DNA of 64,000 nt from Deltaproteobacteria bacterium (GTDB lineage Bacteria; Myxococcota_A; Polyangia; JAAYKL01), in assembly GCA_016935665.1 (NCBI GenBank), contig JAFGQN010000244.1, forward strand, positions 1-64,000, given 5' to 3'. A model generated the notes under the pieces. That model saw only the letters and a list, made by a program, of their open reading frames with translations, searched no databases and was not told the origin of the DNA. Each line of letters opens with the position of its first letter. Position 1 is the stretch's first letter. The position numbers were made by a program, and so were the translations under genes. Below are positions 9,175 through 17,344 of the stretch, one piece after another.

Positions 9175-10113
9175 TCAGAGATTTTCGGTGTACCATCCAA
9201 TGGCATTTTTCAGACCGTCAAAGACTGAGTATGCTGGAGCATAATGAAGTTGTCTTCGCGCCTTTTCAATCGACGCCACACTATGCTTCACATCTCCGGC
9301 CCGTTCTTCCACATATTGGACTTCCTGATGTGTGCCAAGGAGCGTTTGCATGTATTCAATGAGTTCGTTAACAGTAATTTGTTTGCCCGTGCCAATGTTG
9401 AAAACATCTCCATCGGTATCATTACCGGCCTGGCATGCTTTAATATTGGCTTGAACCACATCCTGAATGTATACAAAATCACGGGTTTGCTCACCGTCGC
9501 CAAATACAACCGGCGATTCGCCGTGAATTAACTTTCGCGCAAAGATGGGAATCGCTGCCGCATAGGCGCTATTGGGATCCTGCCGCTGGCCGAAAACATT
9601 GAAGTATCGCAATCCCACTGTTGGTAATCCGTATGCGGATGAAAACAGTTTTAAATATTGCTCGCCTATCAATTTGGTTAGAGCATACGGAGACAGCGGA
9701 TCTGGTGGCAGGTCCTCATGTGCGGGCAAAACGTTTGTATTGCCATACGCAGCGGATGTAACGGCCATTACCACTTTTTTCACATTATTGTCGCGGGCGG
9801 CCAATAGAACATTAAGCGTGCCGGTGGCATTGTGGTCGTGCGCCAACATCGGCTCTTTCATTGACCAGGGCACTGAGGCCATGGCGGCGTGATGCAGAAC
9901 GTAATCGACGCCTTTACACAGCTCATTCATGAGTGCAGTGTCGCGAATATCTCCTTCGACAAAACGCATTTGCGTTTGTAACGAGCCGATGTTTTCTTCT
10001 TTACCGGTTAGATAATTGTCAATTCCAATGACGTCGTGTCCCATCTGAATCAGGGATTCTGCGAGATTGGAACCGATGAATCCGGCGACGCCGGTGATAA
10101 GATATGCTGTCAT
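9175..10113 (-). CDS. UDP-N-acetylglucosamine 4-epimerase-like SDR enzyme (WbpP family)
   Basis: A 312-residue extended short-chain dehydrogenase. It opens with the NAD-binding 'LITGVAGFIGSNLAE' and has the catalytic Ser/Thr block 'VTSAAYG' and the 'SPYALTK' YxxxK motif. 'GLRYFNVFGQRQDPNSAYAAAIP' and 'GDGEQTRDFVYIQDVV' closely follow the WbpP type, which interconverts UDP-GlcNAc and UDP-GalNAc (or the uronic acids). A UDP-glucose 4-epimerase or a related SDR activity cannot be excluded. It sits between wbpB and the WecA-like gene in a run of same-strand genes, fitting a supply role for nucleotide sugars. Confidence 0.85.
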   Translation of the reverse strand: MTAYLITGVAGFIGSNLAESLIQMGHDVIGIDNYLTGKEENIGSLQTQMRFVEGDIRDTALMNELCKGVDYVLHHAAMASVPWSMKEPMLAHDHNATGTLNVLLAARDNNVKKVVMAVTSAAYGNTNVLPAHEDLPPDPLSPYALTKLIGEQYLKLFSSAYGLPTVGLRYFNVFGQRQDPNSAYAAAIPIFARKLIHGESPVVFGDGEQTRDFVYIQDVVQANIKACQAGNDTDGDVFNIGTGKQITVNELIEYMQTLLGTHQEVQYVEERAGDVKHSVASIEKARRQLHYAPAYSVFDGLKNAIGWYTENL

Positions 10114-10197
10114 AACCGTAAACTTCCCTGGTGGTTGAACTATCTAAAACAGTTGTGGTTTTTAATCGCGTTCAAAGGCATCACTTTAACAGCAGAG

Positions 10198-11124
10198 TTA
10201 TCTCGATGCCACGTTTGCTTTTCGAATATTGTGAACCAATTCTATGGCGGGTCTGGCGTGCTCAATACCAAAGCCGTTGCCGTTCAGAATTTCCTTATAT
10301 GACTGTGTATGCAATGAAGTAAACCCGTTTGAAAATTCGATTTCTTCCCCGTCGACCGTTATGGAGCGAAATGTGGTGGTTTGGCCGGGAAGAGCTTCAA
10401 ATGGGAGGGAGGCGAAATCCACGCTGAGGTGCCAGTCCACATCTGCGTGCGCCAGTTCCAGTTCGCCTTTCACCGTTAGCAAAGTCCGCTGTGTCACGCG
10501 CACCTGTTTCACTTCTCCAAACAGCCAGATGAGCATATCAAAAAAATGAATGCCAATATTGGTTACCAGCCCTCCCGAGCGCTCTTCGCGTCCTTTCCAT
10601 GAGAGTTGGTACCATGGTCCCCTACCGGTAATGTAACTGAGCGAGACTTTTTTCCGGGTCAAACCGGGGGTTTCCATGCGTGCTTTTTCCAGCGATGCCT
10701 TCAACTGAAGCAGTGATGGCAGGAGACGCAGCTGCATGATGGAGTAGACTTTTCCCCCCGTTTCTGACTCCACTTGCGAAAGCTGGTCCAGGTTCCAGGG
10801 GTTGATCACCAGCGGTTTTTCGCAGATGGCCGCGCAGCCGGATCGCAATGCCAGCCGCACGTGCGCATCGTGAAGATAATTGGGCGAACAAATTGACACG
10901 TAATGAATGCGAGTGTCATCCGGTCCATTTCGCAGTTTTTCGAGATGTCTGTCAAATCTCTCAATTTCAGGAAAATAGCGAACGTCCAGAAAATACTTAT
11001 CCAGGATCCCTACCGAATCAGCGGGATCGGCCACCGCCGCTAATCGGTTCCCTGTATCTTTAATGGCCTGCATATGGCGCGGCGCGATGTAACCAGCAGC
11101 GCCGATAAGTGCAAAGTTTTTCAT
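10198..11124 (-). CDS. wbpB: UDP-N-acetylglucosaminuronate 3-dehydrogenase (WbpB/WlbA)
   Basis: A 308-residue Gfo/Idh/MocA oxidoreductase. The opening 'MKNFALIGAAGYIAPRHMQA' is nearly diagnostic for WbpB/WlbA, which oxidises UDP-GlcNAcA at C3 with bound NAD. 'YVSICSPNYLHDAHVRLAL' and 'AICEKPLVINPWN' include the conserved EKP lysine. The track begins 34 codons upstream; I use the ATG at 11124 because the family starts there and it lies 8 bases after the WbpE stop. In the Wbp pathway the 3-keto product is aminated by WbpE and acetylated by WbpD, both encoded immediately upstream in the same transcript. Confidence 0.92.
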   Translation of the reverse strand: MKNFALIGAAGYIAPRHMQAIKDTGNRLAAVADPADSVGILDKYFLDVRYFPEIERFDRHLEKLRNGPDDTRIHYVSICSPNYLHDAHVRLALRSGCAAICEKPLVINPWNLDQLSQVESETGGKVYSIMQLRLLPSLLQLKASLEKARMETPGLTRKKVSLSYITGRGPWYQLSWKGREERSGGLVTNIGIHFFDMLIWLFGEVKQVRVTQRTLLTVKGELELAHADVDWHLSVDFASLPFEALPGQTTTFRSITVDGEEIEFSNGFTSLHTQSYKEILNGNGFGIEHARPAIELVHNIRKANVASR

Positions 11125-11132
11125 GGGTCGAC

Positions 11133-12239
11133 TTAACGCTCCCCCACACATATGGTGAGTGTCTGTATCACCCGTTGCTGTTCGTCGGGAGTAATAGTTG
11201 GGTTTATGGGCAACGCCAGGGCACATTGGGAAAGTTGTTCCGCTACGGGGAACGCTCCTGGCCTGTATCGAAGATATGACAGTGCCGGTTGCAGATGCAG
11301 CGGAGTGGGGTAGTACACTGCGCTGGATATGCTTTTTTCCGACAGCGCCTGTATCGCCATTTTCCTTTGGTGCGCCGGAACCTGAATCACGTACTGATTG
11401 TACACATGGCCTGGAAGATCTGTTGGGCAGGTTACATGTGATAACATAGCCAGCGACTGCGTGTAGCGCACCGCCACGTTTCTTCTGTATGTATTCCAGC
11501 CGTTTAGAAACGGGAGCTTCACTTCCAGAAAAGCGGCCTGCAGGGTATCCATCCGAAAATTTCCGCCAATCAACTGGTGATGGTAACGTCTGCTCGCACC
11601 ATGGCCCCGAAGCTGGCGGATTCGATGCGCAATCTGATCGTCCTGCGTCACCACGGCGCCGGCGTCTCCGGCAGCTCCCAGATTCTTTGCAGGAAAAAAA
11701 GAGAACACGCCCGCATCGCCCAGAACGCCAACATGCTGGTCGTTAAATTGCGCGCCCAATGCCTGGGCGGCATCTTCCACCACCCAGAGGTGATGACGTT
11801 TAGCAATTTTGCAAATGTGTTCCATATTTGCAGGAGCGCCAAACAGATGGACTGGAAGGATACCGACTGTATCTGCATCAATTTTCTGTTCAATCTGTGT
11901 GTGATCCAAAGCAAACGTCTCTGGTTCAATATCGACAAACACCGGAATGGCGCCAAGGCGCACAATGGCGCCGGTGGTTGCAAAAAACGAATACGGTGTT
12001 GTGATAATTTTGTCACCGGGTCTCACCCTCAGCGCCATCAGCGAGACGAGCAACGCATCTGACCCGGAGCTGACCCCCACGACGTTGCAGGCACCAATCC
12101 AATTGGCGAATGCCGCTTCAAATCCTGCAACAGCAGGGCCATTGATGTATTGACCCGAACGAAGCACTTTGAGCATGGCGTTTTCGAGCTCTGGTGACAG
12201 GGGCGCATGCAGTGCTTTAATATCTAACATGGGAATCAT
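11133..12239 (-). CDS. wbpE: UDP-3-keto-GlcNAcA aminotransferase (WbpE/WlbC, DegT/DnrJ/EryC1 family)
   Basis: A 368-residue PLP enzyme that aminates C3 of the WbpB product. '[17 protein letters not shown]' opens the fold, '[14 protein letters not shown]' binds the cofactor phosphate, '[11 protein letters not shown]' holds the Asp that contacts the pyridine nitrogen, and '[16 protein letters not shown]' carries the Schiff-base Lys. '[10 protein letters not shown]' follows as in WbpE. I use the ATG at 12239, not the track start at 12257, because it forms a perfect ATGA overlap with the wbpD stop and matches the family start 'MIPMLDIK'. Confidence 0.9.
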   Translation of the reverse strand: MIPMLDIKALHAPLSPELENAMLKVLRSGQYINGPAVAGFEAAFANWIGACNVVGVSSGSDALLVSLMALRVRPGDKIITTPYSFFATTGAIVRLGAIPVFVDIEPETFALDHTQIEQKIDADTVGILPVHLFGAPANMEHICKIAKRHHLWVVEDAAQALGAQFNDQHVGVLGDAGVFSFFPAKNLGAAGDAGAVVTQDDQIAHRIRQLRGHGASRRYHHQLIGGNFRMDTLQAAFLEVKLPFLNGWNTYRRNVAVRYTQSLAMLSHVTCPTDLPGHVYNQYVIQVPAHQRKMAIQALSEKSISSAVYYPTPLHLQPALSYLRYRPGAFPVAEQLSQCALALPINPTITPDEQQRVIQTLTICVGER

Positions 12240-12772
12240 TGGCATGTCCATGTGCATACATCACAGGTGCTGCCCTGTGTCAGCTTTTCGCCACAACGAC
12301 ACACCCAGGCTGTCAGCTGTGCAGGTACCCCCAGCATGAGCCCGTGTGGCGGCACATCTTTTGTAATCAGGGCACCGGCGCCGACGAAGGCGTATTCGCC
12401 AATGGTCGCTCCGCAAACGATGGTTGCGTTGGCGCCAACCGTTGCACCACGCTCAATGCGCGTCGGGCGGAAGTTCGCTTTCTGGTTGCGGTGCGCTCTG
12501 GGGTTTTTCACATTGGTAAATACCGCACCGGGCCCAATAAACACATCGTCTCCAATGCTGAGACCGTCATAAAGAGACACATTGTTTTGAATGCGAACGC
12601 CGTTGCCGATGACCACCTGACTCGCCACATATACATTTTGTCCAAGGACGCAGTTCTCACCAATGACACAGCCTTTCATCAGATGACAGAAATGCCAAAT
12701 GCGAGTGCCGCAGCCAATCTGTACTGGCGCATCCACCACAGTACTTTCATGAATAAAAGGGCTATTGGTCAT
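12236..12772 (-). CDS. wbpD: UDP-GlcNAc3NA uronate N-acetyltransferase (WbpD/WlbB)
   Basis: A 178-residue left-handed beta-helix acyltransferase with hexapeptide repeats ('[22 protein letters not shown]'). It would acetylate the C3 amine to give UDP-GlcNAc(3NAc)A. '[17 protein letters not shown]' and '[16 protein letters not shown]' match WbpD. The C terminus has a small Cys cluster, 'CRCGEKL...CDVC', likely a zinc ribbon as seen in some homologues. It overlaps the truncated dehydrogenase-like gene upstream by 11 bases and wbpE by 4, so the genes form one tight operon. Confidence 0.92.
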   Translation of the reverse strand: MTNSPFIHESTVVDAPVQIGCGTRIWHFCHLMKGCVIGENCVLGQNVYVASQVVIGNGVRIQNNVSLYDGLSIGDDVFIGPGAVFTNVKNPRAHRNQKANFRPTRIERGATVGANATIVCGATIGEYAFVGAGALITKDVPPHGLMLGVPAQLTAWVCRCGEKLTQGSTCDVCTWTCQ

Positions 12773-13532
12773 GAGTGATTACTTTGTCCATGACCCGTCG
12801 AAACAGCGCGTTGGCCACTTCGGTGCATTCGGGGGTGATTCCCGTAATGCGCAGGGCAGTGTTCCGGGTGAGTGGTTTCTCAGGGGGATGTTCTCCCTGC
12901 GTTCGGCAAAAAGCTACAAATACATGTTTACCTATGTGAACGCCTATTCTTTTTACAATTTCGTCAGTGAGCCGTTTTTCAAAGTCGTCTGAACGGTTGC
13001 TGCATTCGAATACCCAGAGCGTCATGGGACGCGGCGTGGCCAACAGGGAGTTCAATACAAGGGAGATGGCCTCTGCGTCGAATTTTTCGGCGTTGATATC
13101 TGGTGCGAAAACAGTGATTAGCTGACAGTTGGTCGAGGTGATCGCGTTGAGATCGTCACAAAGGGAAAGTCCGTGGAGCAACGCCTCATGGAGATTCTCC
13201 GACGATTGGGAGGAGAGGGGCTTTGGCCTTTCATCGAGGAGACGTTCAACCATTGAAAGGTCGCCGTCCACACCCACCGTGTGAAATCCTGCATTGGCGA
13301 ACAGCTGCGCCATGGATATGCCAGTGTTGTTGAGTCCCAGAATGCCAATTGTGGCATCTTTCAGATTTATGCGGCCAAGCAGGGTATCTTTGGCATCGGC
13401 CCCTGGATCAAACTCGCTGTCGGCGTAGGAAAGGGCTGTGTAATGCCCCTCTGTATATTTTCCGGGCGTGTACACCGACGATGTATATTCGCTTGTTGTG
13501 TATTTGCTGCGGGAATAGGGTTTGTTGGTCAT
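12762..13532 (-). CDS. Truncated, degenerate nucleotide-sugar dehydrogenase-like protein with an N-terminal Tyr pentapeptide repeat
   Basis: A 256-residue protein, first gene of the wbp operon. Residues about 45-256 look like only the N-terminal Rossmann domain of a UDP-sugar 6-dehydrogenase (WbpA/WbpO/Ugd). '[30 protein letters not shown]' aligns with 'IGIIGLGYVGLP...AGF.V.G.D', but the central Gly of GxGxxG is Asn68. The central helical and C-terminal UDP-binding domains with the catalytic Cys are absent. Residues 6-41 are a regular five-residue repeat with Tyr (finally Phe) at 6, 11, 16, 21, 26, 31, 36 and 41. I use the ATG at 13532; the track's 43 extra codons are not supported. It could be a non-catalytic relic with a regulatory or scaffolding role; catalysis looks unlikely. 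Confidence 0.7.
   Translation of the reverse strand: MTNKPYSRSKYTTSEYTSSVYTPGKYTEGHYTALSYADSEFDPGADAKDTLLGRINLKDATIGILGLNNTGISMAQLFANAGFHTVGVDGDLSMVERLLDERPKPLSSQSSENLHEALLHGLSLCDDLNAITSTNCQLITVFAPDINAEKFDAEAISLVLNSLLATPRPMTLWVFECSNRSDDFEKRLTDEIVKRIGVHIGKHVFVAFCRTQGEHPPEKPLTRNTALRITGITPECTEVANALFRRVMDKVITHDQ
13410..13517 (-). repeat. 15-base coding repeat giving a Tyr-(Ser/Thr)-rich pentapeptide
   Basis: Eight consecutive five-residue units, six of them reading YT or YS followed by three variable residues and the last two YA and FD, at the N terminus of the truncated dehydrogenase-like protein. The DNA units have drifted but the Tyr spacing is exact. Confidence 0.85.
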
Positions 13533-13860
13533 GATACTACTCTGGCGCCGGACAGGCTCCGCCCCTTTGGGTTCCACGATGGGGACCCAATATTGACCGG
13601 CAGCGAGTGGCGTACATCTCCATAAAATTTGAGACGTTCTGGAATTCGCTTTTGAATTCAATTGGATATATAGCTCAAGTGTGCAGGTATTGCCACTTTC
13701 CGAACGTTGAAGGCAAAGACCTGTTCACTGCCGTTTTTCAATTAAAAAAAAACGCATTTCCCTCCTGGGTTGTGATAGCTTTTCAGGAATAGAGTGCACT
13801 GATGTTCGGACATCGAAGCAGAAGGGGCAACTGGCAGAAAATCTGTTTTGCTTTGTGGGT

Positions 13861-13886
13861 AAAAAAAACACTGGTCGCTACCAGTG
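13861..13886 (-). terminator. Minus-strand intrinsic terminator
   Basis: On the minus strand a 7-bp perfect stem (CACTGGT/ACCAGTG) with a four-base loop is followed at once by eight T. The only minus-strand transcription that could reach it comes from the tgpA-like operon, whose last gene ends at 15218 with no visible terminator. It would stop that read-through before the wbp operon. Confidence 0.55.
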
Positions 13887-13893
13887 GCGGCTT

Positions 13894-13920
13894 AATCGAT
13901 TTCAATTTTATAAATCGATT
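13894..13920. promoter_or_regulatory. Perfect 9-bp inverted repeat just upstream of the lipoprotein start
   Basis: AATCGATTT and AAATCGATT are separated by nine AT-rich bases and end six bases before the GGAG ribosome site at about 13926. This is either an operator or an mRNA hairpin close enough to affect ribosome access. No regulator can be named. Confidence 0.5.
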
Positions 13921-13936
13921 CCTATGGAGATTGCAC

Positions 13937-15211
13937 ATGAATAACATCCTTTTCTATCGTTTGATGCGTGCAGGCAACAGCAAAAGAGGACTGATTCTTT
14001 GTTGTTTTCTCTCGTTTGGGCTATTTGCTGCGTGTGATGGGGGGGACAACCAGAAAAGCGCTGAATATGCAGACAGTGCCGATGCTGATAGTGACAGTGA
14101 CAGCGATGGTGATAGTGATGGGGACGGCGATTCGGATTCGGATGGTGACGCCGATACTGATGGGGACACCGATGGTGACAGTGATAGCGATGGAGATAAT
14201 GATGGGGACAGCGATTCGAATTCGGATGGAGACGCCGATAGCGATGGGGATACGACGTCTGAATCAGAAAAAGACACCGAAACGGATAACGGTTCGAGCA
14301 GTGGGGATACAGATACTGAATCCGATGACGATAGTAATTCCGATACTGGCTTTTTGGATGCGGATTGTGACAATTTGCTGCCGCTGCCCAGGGAGGCTGT
14401 TAAAATAGACCACTTTGTCGCTTCGGAAGATTTTGTGTTCGATAAAGAGGGTTACATTCTCCAGGCCGGTGTGGAAAACGGCGCGATTGCGAAGACGACA
14501 TACGACGGCGAATCAACGACACTGGCCGCTATCAGTATCGAGTGGCCGCAGGGCACGCGCCTGTTGCCGGAAGGTGATCTTATCGTGACCAATGCGTTCA
14601 ACAATGAACTGGTGCGGATTTATCCCAATGGCGCTTTTGAGGCATTTGCACAGGGACTTCCCAGTCCCAATGGTCTGGCTGTGAACATGGACGGCATTAT
14701 TTATGCGGCCAGCGCAGAGGGACGCATTTACCGTGTAGATCCTGAGGAGAATACCTATGAGCCGCTTTTGTCAATGGATGGCGTGTCTTTTGACGGTATT
14801 ACCTTCAGCCCGGACTATAAAACCCTGTATTTCAACGAAGAAATGGGAAGCATTCATAGGGCGCCGGTGAAAGCGGATGGAACTCTTGGCGAACCCGAAC
14901 TGTTCACCACTTTTGACGTGACGACGGAGATGAAGGGGCTGCTTGACGGCATGACTACAGATATTTGCGGCAACCTGTATGCCGTGGTGATGTCTGGAGT
15001 GATTTTGCGCATTACTCCGGATGGCGAAGTAGAGGAAGTCGTCCGTCTGGGACGGAGTGATGGACGCGGGGGGGATGAAATGATTCCCGCAGTGAATTTC
15101 GGTTCGGGAGTTGGCGGCTGGAAGGCAGATCATCTCTACATAATGAGTTTTTTAGGTGGGATATATGAGGTGGATATGGGGGTTGTCGGGAAGCCCGAAC
15201 CGCATTTATAG
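13937..15211 (+). CDS. Lipoprotein with an Asp/Ser stalk and an SMP-30/gluconolactonase-like beta-propeller
   Basis: A 424-residue secreted protein. The ATG at 13937 follows GGAG and starts a signal peptide ending in 'LFAACDGG', a lipobox with Cys. About 85-100 residues then consist almost only of Asp, Ser, Gly and Thr (DSDSDGD type), a flexible acidic stalk. The rest has propeller-like blades with 'GDLIVTNAFNNELVRIYPNG', 'SPNGLAVNMDGIIYAAS', 'DGITFSPDYKTLYFNEE' and 'DICGNLYAVVMSGVILRITPDG', the pattern of the SMP-30/gluconolactonase superfamily. Enzyme activity is uncertain; it may be a surface binding protein. It is monocistronic and converges on the tgpA-like gene with a 6-base gap. Confidence 0.8.
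   Translation: MNNILFYRLMRAGNSKRGLILCCFLSFGLFAACDGGDNQKSAEYADSADADSDSDSDGDSDGDGDSDSDGDADTDGDTDGDSDSDGDNDGDSDSNSDGDADSDGDTTSESEKDTETDNGSSSGDTDTESDDDSNSDTGFLDADCDNLLPLPREAVKIDHFVASEDFVFDKEGYILQAGVENGAIAKTTYDGESTTLAAISIEWPQGTRLLPEGDLIVTNAFNNELVRIYPNGAFEAFAQGLPSPNGLAVNMDGIIYAASAEGRIYRVDPEENTYEPLLSMDGVSFDGITFSPDYKTLYFNEEMGSIHRAPVKADGTLGEPELFTTFDVTTEMKGLLDGMTTDICGNLYAVVMSGVILRITPDGEVEEVVRLGRSDGRGGDEMIPAVNFGSGVGGWKADHLYIMSFLGGIYEVDMGVVGKPEPHL
14071..14270 (+). repeat. Degenerate GAY/AGY low-complexity repeat (Asp/Ser stalk)
   Basis: The DNA encoding the stalk is a drifted six-base repeat of Asp, Ser and Gly codons. It makes long artificial open frames on the opposite strand (Ser/Pro-rich) and in another plus frame (Met/Ile/Thr-rich), which are not genes. 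Confidence 0.9.
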
Positions 15212-15217
15212 TTGGAA

Positions 15218-17344
15218 TTACCCGCCTGCCTTTGACCGCATTTCTTTTTGCAATTGCTTTGAAATCCCCGCAATCCGGCTTGAAAATATGCGTCTCATGT
15301 CGGGTGACATGGTGTGTCCTCCAAAACGCTCCGCCAGATAGGCATCACTGAATTCCTGTAAAAAAGTTGCAATCAACGGATGTTGTTGCGCCATTTGCTC
15401 CAGGAATTGCTTTGGCGTCTTTGAAGCGGGCCGCGGTGCGGAAATTCGGCCAAGTTCGGTTTCCAGTTTCAGATAGAGAGCGGTTGCAGATGACCGGGGT
15501 GGACCCGACTGTCGGCGGAATTGCCGCCAGACAGCGCCCAGTTGTTTTCGCTTGAATATGACGAATATGCTGAAGATGACCAGTATGAGAGTGGCCAGAA
15601 CGGTTTGGGAGATAGAAAAGCGTGGTCTGTGAAATCGCTGCCCTTTGTTCGGCAAAAGCACCTGGGACAGCAGGTTCTGCTGGGTGGTCTCGTTATAATC
15701 AATCACGTACTGATGCCATTTCATTTCCAGTGTATCCATGAATTGCCTGAGATAAGGTGGCTTTTCTGCCAGGACCACGCTGTTTCCATTGGTTTGGACT
15801 GGAGTTGCATCCACGGTGTGCCAGCGTCCGTTGTAATATATTTCCGTCCATGCGTGGGCCATGGAGGCATCCACCGTGTAGTATTCGCCAATATCGTTCC
15901 ATTTGGCTCCCTGAAAACCGGTAACAAATCGTGCAGGAATATTGAGTGTTCGAAACATCAATGTGGCGGCGGTGGCAAAGTGTTCGCAGGTGCCTTTTCG
16001 ATAGCTGAAAAGGAAACGGTGCAGGACGTCTGATTCGCTGGACGATGCGCGTGCCAGCGCGGAAACGGTTTTGGCATATCCAAACTGCTGTTGAAACGTC
16101 ACCACAATTCTATTCACCTGGGTTTGTACAGATGGACTCCCGCGTGTCCATTCCTCTGCAAGACGACGGATTCGCTCGTGGTGTTCAGGCAATTGCAGAT
16201 ACACCCGGAAATTTTCAATGGGCCAGTTTGGTAGGGGGCTCCCGCTGATGTTGGCAGTGTAGCGAATACCCACCTTGCGCGGGTCATTGTACTTCAGCAC
16301 GCCATTCGCGTTGATACGCAGGGCGTTGAAACGCGTCCGACCTCTCCTTAGCTGCGCTTCCATTTGTACACTGTCTGCGCCCACCGGTATGAATAGAAAC
16401 GGGGGATCGGTGGATTTTTGCATGATCTGGTAGGACGCTGTTGCTTTTTGGGGATGAACAAAAAATGAATATCTGCCGTTTCGCGATGTAAAGTAGTGAA
16501 ATCCGCGGTCGCCTTTGTGATGCTGCCACTTGCCATCTCGGTAAGTATCGAAAACGGCTCCACGAAATTTTAAATTGAGAGAACGGCCGGGTTTGTCGCT
16601 GGTGTATTTGGGCCATAACCGCATGTAAATGTTGTTGTTTTCGATGGTCTCAGACAAATCGCCGATTTGTACTTCATCAGTGAATCCCGGCATTGGATTG
16701 CCAATTAATCCGCCACCACCAATACCAAATCCCCACCTTGGAATGCTGAGGAACAGCAGGCTGATCACTGCCAGCAGCGATACAGTGCCCAGCAGAGGAA
16801 TCGCGGGCAAACGCTTTTGCACGATTTTGGTGGACTGGAGCAGGCGCTGTCGGGTGTAGGAATTGGCTTTGGTAAATCGGACTTCCATTTCCTTGCGCAA
16901 TTGAGTGAGGAACATGGCGAAAGGTGCAAGCACCACGAAACCCGCGAAGAAAAATCCATATGACAACTGGTAGCTGGTCACCGTGGATGCGATTTGCGCC
17001 ACGAAAGACAGAAGTACAATTTGCTGGAAATCACCAAATTCGCTGCGCATGCAGAGTTTTACTGCCAAAAGCAGAGTGGCGAATTCGATGGTGGCCACGG
17101 CCAGATGCATCCCGGCGCCAACGCGAATTACCTGGATGACAAATAAGGTGGCCACCGTAAATGTGGCGACGGTGCGGAAAACCGGTTTTTTCATCCAGCG
17201 TTCCGGCAACCCCAAACCCACTATCCACATCAGGCCGACTACCGGGCCCAGATATATGCCGGTTTCACCGCTTAAAATCAACGGCAGCACCGCGATGGCG
17301 GCGAGACTGAAAAGCACTGATTTATGAACCAGCGCAAAGTTCAT
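15218..17344 (-). CDS. TgpA-like transglutaminase-domain membrane protein (DUF3488 type)
   Basis: A 708-residue protein. The first about 200 residues form five to six membrane helices (DUF3488-like), then a periplasmic region leads to a transglutaminase core. The likely catalytic triad is Cys in 'YRKGTCEHFATA' (about residue 450), His in 'SMAHAWTEIYYNGRW' and Asp in 'HTVDATP'. One more helix is near residue 590, before a cytoplasmic tail (DUF4129-like). TgpA is an essential inner-membrane protein in Pseudomonas with a cell-envelope role not fully known. The start overlaps the DUF58 stop by 4 bases, so moxR-DUF58-tgpA is one operon. Confidence 0.9.
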   Translation of the reverse strand: MNFALVHKSVLFSLAAIAVLPLILSGETGIYLGPVVGLMWIVGLGLPERWMKKPVFRTVATFTVATLFVIQVIRVGAGMHLAVATIEFATLLLAVKLCMRSEFGDFQQIVLLSFVAQIASTVTSYQLSYGFFFAGFVVLAPFAMFLTQLRKEMEVRFTKANSYTRQRLLQSTKIVQKRLPAIPLLGTVSLLAVISLLFLSIPRWGFGIGGGGLIGNPMPGFTDEVQIGDLSETIENNNIYMRLWPKYTSDKPGRSLNLKFRGAVFDTYRDGKWQHHKGDRGFHYFTSRNGRYSFFVHPQKATASYQIMQKSTDPPFLFIPVGADSVQMEAQLRRGRTRFNALRINANGVLKYNDPRKVGIRYTANISGSPLPNWPIENFRVYLQLPEHHERIRRLAEEWTRGSPSVQTQVNRIVVTFQQQFGYAKTVSALARASSSESDVLHRFLFSYRKGTCEHFATAATLMFRTLNIPARFVTGFQGAKWNDIGEYYTVDASMAHAWTEIYYNGRWHTVDATPVQTNGNSVVLAEKPPYLRQFMDTLEMKWHQYVIDYNETTQQNLLSQVLLPNKGQRFHRPRFSISQTVLATLILVIFSIFVIFKRKQLGAVWRQFRRQSGPPRSSATALYLKLETELGRISAPRPASKTPKQFLEQMAQQHPLIATFLQEFSDAYLAERFGGHTMSPDMRRIFSSRIAGISKQLQKEMRSKAGG

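Larger units (their letters stand above)
13533..13936. other. Divergent intergenic region with two inverted repeats
   Basis: 404 bases between the minus-strand wbp operon and the plus-strand stalk lipoprotein. It should hold promoters for both. Plus-strand frames here (13607-13792 and the upstream part of the 13802 frame) are not supported. Near the lipoprotein start it contains a hairpin with an A/T run and a 27-base palindromic element, listed separately. Confidence 0.5.

Noticed and set aside
12010-12027. TTGTCAC-CGGG-TCTCACC, a two-unit match to the Pho-box-like repeat
   Set aside because: It is inside the wbpE coding sequence and explained by codons. It shows that two-unit matches arise by chance, so only arrays of three or more units are reported.
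13954-14373. 139-codon minus-strand frame, rich in Ser and Pro
   Set aside because: It is the antisense of the Asp/Ser codon repeat of the stalk lipoprotein. Low complexity alone keeps it open.
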